Assembly: GCA_035501575.1 (NCBI GenBank)
Contig: DATJVZ010000176.1
Coordinates: 1-6,118, forward strand
From: JAFAGX01 sp035501575
GTDB taxonomy: Bacteria; Acidobacteriota; Terriglobia; Terriglobales; Acidobacteriaceae
Length of the DNA: 6,118 nt
Direction of reading: 5' to 3'
This document shows, in pieces, positions 1-6,033 of the stretch (positions are counted from its first letter, which is position 1; the number at the start of each line of letters is the position of its first letter). Below the pieces are notes generated by a model, which saw only the letters and a list, made by a program, of their open reading frames with translations, was not told the origin of the DNA and did not search any database. The translations under genes and the position numbers were made by a program.

Positions 1-611
1 ACTTCTTCCGCGAGATTCTTGGCATGGTCGCCGGCACGCTCGAGCGACTGGGTCATGAAGATTACCTGCAAACTCGCCTGACGCTCCCGGCCCTCGGGAT
101 TTTCAATATGGCGCAAGAAAATGAGGTTGCGGAGCCGATCCATCTCGGCGTCCGCGCGCAGCACCTCGATGGCTTTCTTCAGGTTGCGCGAGGAGAACGC
201 GGTGCCTACGTCGGACAGCATCTTCTCGAGGACGGTGGCCATTTTGGTCAATTCGCGCGTGTCTTGGGAATCCAGGCGACCGTTCGCCGCCAGCGCGCTG
301 CTGCCAAAACTGAGCAACAGATCGCCAATGCGCTCCAACCCGATCATGAATTTCATGCAAGCCAGCAGCTCCCGCACTTCGGTCCCAGCTCCTTGGGTAA
401 TGGCGAGAGTCACGCCATCATCAATCTCTCGGTCCAGCGTGTCGAGTTGCTTTTCTTTGTCGCGCAGACTATTGAGCAACGGCGACGACCCCGTGGCAAT
501 CCCTTCCGCCGCGGCGGCGGCAGCCTCTTGGGCGGCGCGGCATGCTTCGATCGTGCGAGTCACCCAGTAGGAAGCAGTCGGGGCAGGATTGTTAGCCGCG
601 GCACCACTCAT
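1..611 (-). CDS. phoU: PhoU-family phosphate signalling protein, C-terminus cut by window edge
   Basis: The minus frame from the ATG at 611-609 is open to the left edge: 203 full codons. PhoU proteins are cytoplasmic helical bundles made of two similar three-helix domains that bind metal; they link the PstSCAB phosphate transporter to the PhoR/PhoB sensor pair. Both signature motifs are visible, one per domain: LERIGD (residues 92-97) and LERAGDHAKNLAEE (190-203). An upstream DREIDD (60-65) fits the end of helix 2 of domain 1. PhoU is usually about 220-240 residues, so some 20-35 residues lie outside the window. The start is supported by GAGAGGG (620-626), 8 bases upstream. The N-terminus is odd: about 20 Ala/Pro/Asn-rich residues, then a first helix with a run of six alanines (30-35). 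The preceding gene is not pstB, and the 325-base gap suggests phoU has its own promoter. The PhoU family call is firm; a role in phosphate control is inferred. Confidence 0.9.
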   Translation of the reverse strand, partial: MSGAAANNPAPTASYWVTRTIEACRAAQEAAAAAAEGIATGSSPLLNSLRDKEKQLDTLDREIDDGVTLAITQGAGTEVRELLACMKFMIGLERIGDLLLSFGSSALAANGRLDSQDTRELTKMATVLEKMLSDVGTAFSSRNLKKAIEVLRADAEMDRLRNLIFLRHIENPEGRERQASLQVIFMTQSLERAGDHAKNLAEE

Positions 612-619
612 TCGACCAT

Positions 620-626
620 CCCTCTC
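620..626 (-). promoter_or_regulatory. ribosome binding site of phoU
   Basis: GAGAGGG on the minus strand, 8 bases before the ATG at 611. It is a moderate Shine-Dalgarno match. It favours this ATG over in-frame GTG codons further upstream, in a frame that stays open for about 66 codons before a TAG. Confidence 0.55.
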
Positions 627-890
627 GATCCACGATAAGGCCGAGAAACCAGGCCTTGCGCGCCTTCTGTCGTTCACCAGCACGACATCAGAATAGAATC
701 CTTTGTCGGAAAAGTTGTTAAAGTCCGGTAAAATTTCCAGCGAATCAAGGCTACAAACAACTGCTTCTGCTCGGGGCTAAGGCTGGCCGGATGTTCTTTT
801 CAGATTTCACCGCAGTCACCAGGACCAAGCGGGGCGCTCTGTTGCTTGGCCTTAAAGATTTCAGGGTATCGAATCAGCACCTAAGATGAG

Positions 891-924
891 GAAGGGGCGC
901 GGTGTGGTTGCACCGCGCCCCTTC
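891..924 (-). terminator. perfect 14-bp GC-rich hairpin after the beta-helix gene
   Basis: Arms 891-904 and 911-924 are exact reverse complements (14 of 14 pairs, 11 of them G-C) around a 6-base loop. The hairpin begins 12 bases past the TGA stop of the beta-helix gene, where a terminator is expected. Read on the minus strand it is followed by CTCATCTTAGG rather than a real U-run, so it is not a textbook intrinsic terminator. It may act as a Rho-assisted or 3'-end-protecting stem, or be one copy of a dispersed palindromic repeat. Confidence 0.6.
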
Positions 925-936
925 GGCGATCGGCCA

Positions 937-2196
937 TCATTGCTCGCGTGCTTGCGGCGGCAGCAAGCGGCGCGCCGCGGCGCTCGATTTCGAAACATTG
1001 CCGCTAGCGCAAGAGGTCAAGTCAACCTTGGCCAGCACGCCCAGATAGGTGTTGCTCCCGGTGAATCCGGCAGGCGCGTCCCCATATCCATAATTCGAAT
1101 CCATCAACGTGTTCGAGTGCACCTGGTTGGAACTTATGTTGTGGCAGTTGAGCTCGATTCCCGTCCCTCCCCCTAGGTTGGGATTGGTTACGGTCTTGAT
1201 CGTGTTGTTCTCGACGGCCGAGACTTTGAGGCTGGCCGCATCCACATCTATACCGGCAAATACAGTGCCGTAAATATTATTGGATTTCACCATTACGCCA
1301 TCTACACTTAATACGATTCCATAATCGCTGCCGAAGACCGTGTTGCCCGTAACGGATCCCTCAGGCGCAACAATAAAGATTCCGTCGAGCCCGCCGCTCA
1401 CGACATTTCCGGTAACCGTGGCGTTGCTACCCTCTTCAACCACGAGGTTGTACGTGCTTTGGGAGGCAGAGGAAATGACATTGTTTTTGATGATCGCGGT
1501 GAGATTCGGGGCCGCTGTCGTGCCGATGGTCCAGATGCCGCCTTGAGAAAAATCGTGCAAGCTCGAGTTTTCCACCGTGACCGAGGGCTTCGAACCGCCG
1601 CCTTCCAGAAAAATTCCCCAACCAACGGTGTCTTGCCCGTTCTGGTCAGAGGTGATCACGTGATTGATCGTGCCCGAGGTCTGCTGGTAGAGCACTCCGA
1701 TAACAAAAACCCCGCTTCCGCTTAGCCCGTTGGCTATCCCGTTCACCTGCAGGTTGGTCAGATTTACGGTGCCGCTCACGTTCTTGACGTAAATCTGAAC
1801 CGCTGCGGGATCGGGTACGCTATCCCCGGTGTAAACGTCCGCGTTTAGCGTCAGTCCGCCGGCTGGAGTTACGATTCGCGCTTGGGCTGCATTGCCCTCC
1901 GAAATGCCTTCGAGAGTGACCGGCTTGGTAATTGTGATCTGCTCGGGGTATTGCCCGGGGCAGACTTCGACGGTATCGGGAGCCGGAGAGCCATCGAGGG
2001 CGGACTGAATGGTTGAGAACTGGGTACCACTCTTGCAGGTTCCTACGATGTAGGTAACGGTGGCGGCGCTCATCTTCTGGGCTCCGAACGTCGACGCCAT
2101 AATCGAAAACCAGACCGCGAGCATGACTTTTGACAGGTGCGCGGTGGAAGCCAACCTGAGAGCCACCAGAGCGCTTGGATTCATAGATTTTTTCAT
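937..2196 (-). CDS. secreted right-handed parallel beta-helix (pectin-lyase-fold) protein
   Basis: The product has 419 residues. A signal peptide is visible: basic N-terminus, a hydrophobic core at about 24-39 (VMLAVWFSIMASTFGA) and a likely signal peptidase I site after KMSA near residue 44. The mature protein opens with the usual entry strand of secreted beta-helix proteins: FSTIQSALDG (60-69), then VEVCPGQYPEQITITKP (76-92). Successive short coils follow, each with an Asn-containing turn before a hydrophobic strand: NNVIS (238-242), GNVVSG (263-268), GNTVFG (284-289), NNIYG (306-310), NNTIK (330-334) and SNTLM (361-365), mostly 21-25 residues apart, as expected for PbH1 repeats. Four cysteines (54, 79, 351, 396) could form two disulfides outside the cytoplasm. 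I see no catalytic motif that fixes a polysaccharide lyase or hydrolase class; NosD-like, adhesin or surface-structural roles are equally open. The start is fixed by GAGGAG 7 bases upstream. It is monocistronic by spacing. The fold is a confident call; the substrate is unknown. Confidence 0.85.
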   Translation of the reverse strand: MKKSMNPSALVALRLASTAHLSKVMLAVWFSIMASTFGAQKMSAATVTYIVGTCKSGTQFSTIQSALDGSPAPDTVEVCPGQYPEQITITKPVTLEGISEGNAAQARIVTPAGGLTLNADVYTGDSVPDPAAVQIYVKNVSGTVNLTNLQVNGIANGLSGSGVFVIGVLYQQTSGTINHVITSDQNGQDTVGWGIFLEGGGSKPSVTVENSSLHDFSQGGIWTIGTTAAPNLTAIIKNNVISSASQSTYNLVVEEGSNATVTGNVVSGGLDGIFIVAPEGSVTGNTVFGSDYGIVLSVDGVMVKSNNIYGTVFAGIDVDAASLKVSAVENNTIKTVTNPNLGGGTGIELNCHNISSNQVHSNTLMDSNYGYGDAPAGFTGSNTYLGVLAKVDLTSCASGNVSKSSAAARRLLPPQAREQ

Positions 2197-2203
2197 CGCC
2201 TAT

Positions 2204-2209
2204 CTCCTC
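2204..2209 (-). promoter_or_regulatory. strong ribosome binding site of the beta-helix gene
   Basis: GAGGAG on the minus strand with a 7-base spacer to the ATG at 2196. It selects this ATG over the second Met codon at residue 5, which would shorten the signal peptide's basic region. It is the best Shine-Dalgarno match in the window and suggests high translation. Confidence 0.8.
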
Positions 2210-2276
2210 GTGTAGCCAATCCTTCTGTGCTTCTGTCTGTAATCAGCGCAAAAACACAGCCGATCAGATCATTCGT

Positions 2277-2294
2277 CCGAGAAATATTTTTCGG
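2277..2294. promoter_or_regulatory. 18-bp near-perfect palindrome, candidate operator
   Basis: CCGAGAAATATTTTTCGG reads the same on both strands except for one of nine base pairs (2281 with 2290). It lies 81-98 bases before the beta-helix start, inside the only AT-rich part of the gap. The size and two-fold symmetry fit a binding site for a dimeric regulator. I do not recognise the motif as a known operator, so its role is inferred from position and symmetry only. Confidence 0.4.
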
Positions 2295-2487
2295 GTTTAG
2301 AGGAATGAGGCCTAAGTGCCTGTTACTGCTGCAGTTGACGCGGCCTTAGAGGTTCTATGTCGCACGCCGAAAACCTGACAAGATGAGGTGCGGACTTGTT
2401 TCCCGCCTGGGGGACGCCAGCCGCCGCTGTTTGGGGCTTCGGCTTCGGACGAGACGGCGGACATACCTTCCCTGTCGAAGAAGCGGG

Positions 2488-5400
2488 TTACCGCGACCCG
2501 AGATCTTGGGCTGATTTGCGGGCGATTAGCCCAAAGCCGTGCGCCCGGGCGTCGGATTCGAGCTGCGCAAGGCGGACACGGCCCGCGCTTTGCTTGCCCG
2601 AAGCCAGTTCTAGTTCCCCAAGCCGAAGGCGAGATTCCAGCACATAACCGATATAGCCGTATCGGCTGGCTTCCGTGCGCACCCCTTCGAGCAGCTTGAA
2701 AGCATCGTTGAAATTCCCGGTTCGGCTTTGAACCGCGGCGAGGGCGAACTGCGCCTCAAATTGAGCGGCTCGATCGGAGCTTTGGCGACACAAATCTGTC
2801 GCGCGCGTTGCCGCGGCCTTCGCCTCCTGAACCTTAGCCTGCGCGAGCAAAGCCTGACTCAACATGGCCTGGGCCGAACAGCTCAAGTCCGGAGCGCTCT
2901 CCTTTTCGAATTCCGCCGCCGCATCCTGCGCGGCCCTCGCGGCCTCGGAGGCATTTCCCTGCTCGAGCAAAATCTGGGCGAGCTGTAACTGGCTAGCGGC
3001 AAGATTGCTCGTATCCCCAAGTTCTTTCCGGAGCGCGATCGCTTCTTCGGTTTTCGCGCGCGCTTCCGTCAAGCGATCCTGGGCCATAAGAGCTTCGGAG
3101 ATACCCCATAAGGCGAAGCCCCGCCCTCGTCGATAACCGATTTGTTGGTCAATAGCCATGCCCTCTTCAAATCGCGCCTTCGCTGCCAACAATTGGCCCT
3201 GTTCGAGAAGAACATCTCCCAGATTGGTGAGCGACGCAGCCTCACCTCCGCGATCGCCCGTTTGTCGGAAAGCCGCTAACGCCTGTTCCTGCATGTGAAC
3301 CGCACCCGTTAAGTCGCCGCTCTCATCCAGAACAGTCGCTAGGTTGCCCAAATCGTCGGCTACGGCTTTTTGGCCCAACGCGCGGTGAATGGTGAGGGCT
3401 TCGAGGTCGTAACGCCGGGCTTCCTCCAGTTTGCCGCGCTCATAGAAGACGTTGCCAATATTGTGGGAAAAGGTCGCGATCAAGTCTTGGGCCCCGATCT
3501 GACGTGCAATGGCCAGGGCCTGCTGATATGAGTTTAGTGCGCCTGCGTAATCTCCTTTGTCATAAAGCACGCTAGCGGTTCCGTTCAACGCGCGGGCAGC
3601 TGCACGCGGATTGCCGCTTTTCAGGAACAAATCCTGAACCTCGGCATATTCAGCTGCGGCTTTATCGAACTCACCTAGGCGGTCCCATTCCCAAGCCTCT
3701 GAACGCTTCGCTGTCGCCATCAGCAAGCGTTTCCCCTGACGCGATGCCAGGTCGGCAGCCGCCGAAGCCTCGGCTTGCGCACTCTTGAAATTGCCGAGCG
3801 CCTCATTGGCATCCGCCTCGGCGAGATCGATGCGCGGATCTTGGTTCGCGGGGCCGGGAAGCTTGCGCAATTGCGCTACGGTGGCCAGAGCATCCTTGCT
3901 CTGACCGGCTTGCACCTGGGTAGAAGCGAGGCGCAACCCGTTGTCGACATCATCCGGAAAGAAGTTCCACAACGTGCGGTAGACTTCGATGGCTGCCGGA
4001 TAGTCATGTTGCATTTCGCGATAGCGACCCTCGACCAGCAATTGGTCACGCCGCGGCAGGTTGTGCGAGAGCTCGACGGCCTTACTGGCTTCCGCCTTCG
4101 CTTTCTCCTCATAACCCAAGGAGCTGAGGCTCTCAGCCAGGTAGGAATGCGAAAGCGCGTGGTTGGGATCAAGAGCCACGGCCTTCTCTAGCAGCTCGCT
4201 CGCCGCCTTGGCATCAAAGGCGCGCAACTTGGCCAGCCCCTCGGAGTAGAAACGGACTGCTTCCGGATTCGAAGGCAGGGAGGAACCGACGCGTTGCGCC
4301 TCATCTTCAGAGATGACGCCCACACCGAGCTTAGCCCGCAACGTGGAACTGGCGCGCGAAACCAATTCAGCCAGTTCTGCCTCGGTACCGCTTTCGGAAA
4401 TGGCGGCAATAGTTTCGCCGCCGCTCGCGTCCTGTACACGGACGTCGATGTGAAGGGGGCTATGGGAATCCTTCTCCAGCGCCAGGTAAGAACCAACGAC
4501 CACGGCGTCGGCGCCCAAGTTGCCGCGAATCTTCGACAGCGTTTCAGGCGCGTAGCTGTCGGTGGCAGGCAAAGAAAGGTCCGATTTCATGTGGGCGACG
4601 TTCTCTCCGGCAACGACCCGCAACTTATCGCCGGAGGCTAGCTCCGTGCTCAAAATTTCAGAAAGTGCGGTAGAGACCCACTCCTGTTCCGGGTTACCCG
4701 AGAGATTTCGAAAGCCCAGTACGGCAACCGAACGGCGAGGCTGTACCGTCGCCCTCTCCCCAGGGGGTTGGGCACCAGGGTGACGCGTACGCGTGACGAA
4801 GATTCCCAGGCCAACTGCCAAGAGCACCAACAGGGCGCCAGCGATGACCCATGTCCGCCGGCGGCCAACCGCAAAAACCGCCGGGCTAGGTGCAGGTACC
4901 GCTTGATTCGAAGGGTAGGCGCGCACTGCTCCGCTGTCGGTGTCGTGCCAAAGCTGCTGCAAGTCGGTGCGTAAGGCGGCCGCCGACGGGTAACGCTGCT
5001 CGCGTCCTTTTTCGAGCGCCTTGGCGATGATCCGTTGCAACTCCGGAGGCAACTCCGGGTAGATCTCCCGAGGAGCAGGCGGCTGCCGATGCAGAACCGC
5101 GTCCAGCGTCAGGGCGATGTTCTTTTCGGCAAAAGGTTGGTTTCCCGTGGTCATCTCGTACAGCACCACGCCGAAGGAAAAAATATCCGTCCGCCCGTCC
5201 AAGCTCTCGCCCCGCACCTGCTCGGGCGACATGTACGCCGTGGTACCAGGAATCACTCCCATGCTGGTCAGCGATTCTTCGTCGACCGGAGAGGATCCTG
5301 CGCCCTTACTCGGACTCAGCTTAGCGAGACCGAAATCGAGCACTTTGGCCGAACCTCGTTGGCTGATGAAAATGTTCGCCGGCTTGATGTCTCGATGCAG

Positions 5401-6033
5401 GAGTCCGGCCGCATGGGCTGCTTCGAGCGCATCGGCCACCTCCGTGCCCCACTGCAACAGCTGGCGTAGGGGCACGCGGCCCGCCCTCAGCCGCTGCTTC
5501 AGCGTCTCGCCTTCGAGCAACTCCATCACGATGACCGGTTTGCCCTCGTGCTCTTCCACTTCATAGAGGGTGCAGATATGGGGATGATTCAAGGTAGAGA
5601 TCGCCCGCGCTTCTTGTTGAAAGCGCAATAAAGCTTTGGTGCTGCCGGATTCGGAATCGAGCAGCAGCTTGAGCGCAACATGGCGCCCCAAGCGGAGATC
5701 CTCGGCTTCGTAAACCATGCCCATGCCGCCACGGCCCAATCGGCGCAGCACCCGGTAGTGCGACATCGTTTGGCCGAGCCGTGGGTCGTCGTTCCCCTCG
5801 GTCCGCGTAGCGCGAGACACCGTCGAGATGAGCTGGGATGGGAGCACCGGCAGCGCAGGCGATTGCAGAAACTCGCCCAACTTTCGGTGAGAGCTCAGCA
5901 GAGACTGGACTTCCTGTCGGAGTAGGGCGTCGCCGGCGCAGGCCTGACGGAGAAATTCCTCCTGCTGATCGTCGGGCACTTCGAGTACCGACTGCAGCAG
6001 ATCATCTACGCGTTTCCAGCGTTCAGCATCCAT
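2488..6033 (-). CDS. transmembrane Ser/Thr protein kinase with FlgO/TolB-like domain and TPR array
   Basis: The product has 1181 residues from the ATG at 6033. Residues 1-60 form a helical segment (DAERWKRVDDLL, then QACAGDALLRQEVQSLL) often seen ahead of the kinase domain in acidobacterial and planctomycete kinases. The kinase domain, about 93-358, is complete: Gly loop GRGGMG (100-105), VALK lysine 122, helix C Glu141, HRDIKPAN (213-220, catalytic Asp215), DFG (233-235), activation loop with Thr256, and GTTAYMSPEQ (263-272). Three arginines (391-393) precede one membrane helix (about 394-413), placing the kinase inside the cell. Outside follow a FlgO/TolB-like domain (about 433-571; RRSVAVLGF, GADAVVVGSY) and TPR-type repeats from about 588 to the C-terminus. 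It is presumably an active receptor kinase that autophosphorylates. The ATG overlaps the stop of the upstream sigma gene by 11 bases. No clear Shine-Dalgarno site is visible, which suggests coupled translation. A GTG at 6045 would add four residues. The ligand is unknown. Confidence 0.93.
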   Translation of the reverse strand: MDAERWKRVDDLLQSVLEVPDDQQEEFLRQACAGDALLRQEVQSLLSSHRKLGEFLQSPALPVLPSQLISTVSRATRTEGNDDPRLGQTMSHYRVLRRLGRGGMGMVYEAEDLRLGRHVALKLLLDSESGSTKALLRFQQEARAISTLNHPHICTLYEVEEHEGKPVIVMELLEGETLKQRLRAGRVPLRQLLQWGTEVADALEAAHAAGLLHRDIKPANIFISQRGSAKVLDFGLAKLSPSKGAGSSPVDEESLTSMGVIPGTTAYMSPEQVRGESLDGRTDIFSFGVVLYEMTTGNQPFAEKNIALTLDAVLHRQPPAPREIYPELPPELQRIIAKALEKGREQRYPSAAALRTDLQQLWHDTDSGAVRAYPSNQAVPAPSPAVFAVGRRRTWVIAGALLVLLAVGLGIFVTRTRHPGAQPPGERATVQPRRSVAVLGFRNLSGNPEQEWVSTALSEILSTELASGDKLRVVAGENVAHMKSDLSLPATDSYAPETLSKIRGNLGADAVVVGSYLALEKDSHSPLHIDVRVQDASGGETIAAISESGTEAELAELVSRASSTLRAKLGVGVISEDEAQRVGSSLPSNPEAVRFYSEGLAKLRAFDAKAASELLEKAVALDPNHALSHSYLAESLSSLGYEEKAKAEASKAVELSHNLPRRDQLLVEGRYREMQHDYPAAIEVYRTLWNFFPDDVDNGLRLASTQVQAGQSKDALATVAQLRKLPGPANQDPRIDLAEADANEALGNFKSAQAEASAAADLASRQGKRLLMATAKRSEAWEWDRLGEFDKAAAEYAEVQDLFLKSGNPRAAARALNGTASVLYDKGDYAGALNSYQQALAIARQIGAQDLIATFSHNIGNVFYERGKLEEARRYDLEALTIHRALGQKAVADDLGNLATVLDESGDLTGAVHMQEQALAAFRQTGDRGGEAASLTNLGDVLLEQGQLLAAKARFEEGMAIDQQIGYRRGRGFALWGISEALMAQDRLTEARAKTEEAIALRKELGDTSNLAASQLQLAQILLEQGNASEAARAAQDAAAEFEKESAPDLSCSAQAMLSQALLAQAKVQEAKAAATRATDLCRQSSDRAAQFEAQFALAAVQSRTGNFNDAFKLLEGVRTEASRYGYIGYVLESRLRLGELELASGKQSAGRVRLAQLESDARAHGFGLIARKSAQDLGSR
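2491..3795 (-). repeat. eleven tandem 40-residue TPR-type repeats in the kinase tail
   Basis: A Gly or equivalent turn residue starts each unit at residues 747, 787, 827, 867, 906, 946, 986 (Asp), 1026, 1066 (Ala), 1106 and 1146. The steps are all 40 except one of 39. Each unit reads roughly G-x-hydrophobic-x-x-A, a long helix rich in Ala/Glu, a second Gly or polar turn, then a second helix ending L-x-x-x-G. The repeats have diverged in sequence, so the repetition lies in the protein pattern (about 120 bases per unit), not in the DNA. The 40-residue pitch is that of extended TPR helices, as in LGN-type or Rap-type superhelices that bind peptides or proteins. Confidence 0.8.
3796..4272 (-). 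repeat. four ordinary 34-37-residue TPR units before the 40-residue array
   Basis: Residues about 588-746 of the kinase. Turn positions near residues 606, 640, 676 and 710 are 34, 36 and 34 apart, and the next (747) is 37 further on. The first unit has the classic form A-x-x-L-L-E-K-A-V-A-L-D-P-N, and the third ends with FFPDD. These are canonical TPR motifs for protein-protein contact. They join the FlgO/TolB-like domain to the longer-pitch array. Confidence 0.7.

Larger units (their letters stand above)
612..936. other. 325-base intergenic region between the beta-helix gene and phoU
   Basis: No gene is supported here on either strand. At the beta-helix end it holds a perfect 14-bp hairpin (891-924). 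At the phoU end it holds the ribosome binding site (620-626). The middle part, about 700-735, is AT-richer than its surroundings and is the likeliest place for the phoU promoter. It includes three hexamers at exact 11-base steps on the minus strand (TTTACC, TTAACA, TCCGAC). A weaker inverted repeat, CCAAGC/GCTTGG, lies at 825-830 and 844-849 with a 13-base loop. I could not fix a convincing -35/-10 pair. Confidence 0.6.
2197..2487. other. 291-base intergenic region between kinase and beta-helix genes
   Basis: No gene is supported. On the minus strand it runs from the kinase stop (2490-2488) to the beta-helix start. It contains an 18-bp near-palindrome at 2277-2294, an AT-richer stretch around it, a short tandem octamer in the leader (2222-2229 and 2230-2237, one mismatch), and the GAGGAG site. 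A clear terminator after the kinase was not found: arms CCGCCG/CGGCGG at 2421-2426 and 2455-2460 are short, far apart and lack a U-run. The promoter of the beta-helix gene must lie here if the gene is transcribed alone. Confidence 0.6.

Noticed and set aside
24..638. Plus-strand open frame of 204 codons over phoU
   Set aside because: It is antisense to a clear PhoU coding frame with both family motifs; its translation is low-complexity and shows no domain.
683..805. Short minus-strand reading frame of about 40 codons (contains LSPEQKQLFVALIRW)
   Set aside because: The peptide looks somewhat protein-like, but there is no ATG, no ribosome binding site and no recognisable family; it lies between two stops in the probable promoter region.
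612..810. In-frame upstream extension of phoU by about 66 codons
   Set aside because: The frame is open back to a TAG, but it has no ATG, does not resemble a PhoU N-terminus, and would lack the ribosome binding site seen before the ATG at 611.
825..849. CCAAGC/GCTTGG hairpin in the phoU upstream gap
   Set aside because: A six-base stem with a 13-base loop is expected by chance in 325 bases, and it has no adjacent functional signal.
2320..2385. TTGTCA with CATAGA 16 bases downstream as a promoter for the beta-helix gene
   Set aside because: The -35 match is good but the -10 matches only three of six positions, too weak to call in a GC-rich genome.
2421..2460. CCGCCG/CGGCGG inverted repeat as a kinase terminator
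   Set aside because: The arms are only 6 bp, the loop is 28 bases, and no U-run follows.
2388..5925. Many plus-strand open frames opposite the kinase gene
   Set aside because: All lie antisense to a single continuous coding frame with verified kinase and TPR motifs. High GC content lowers stop frequency on the opposite strand; none has a recognisable product.
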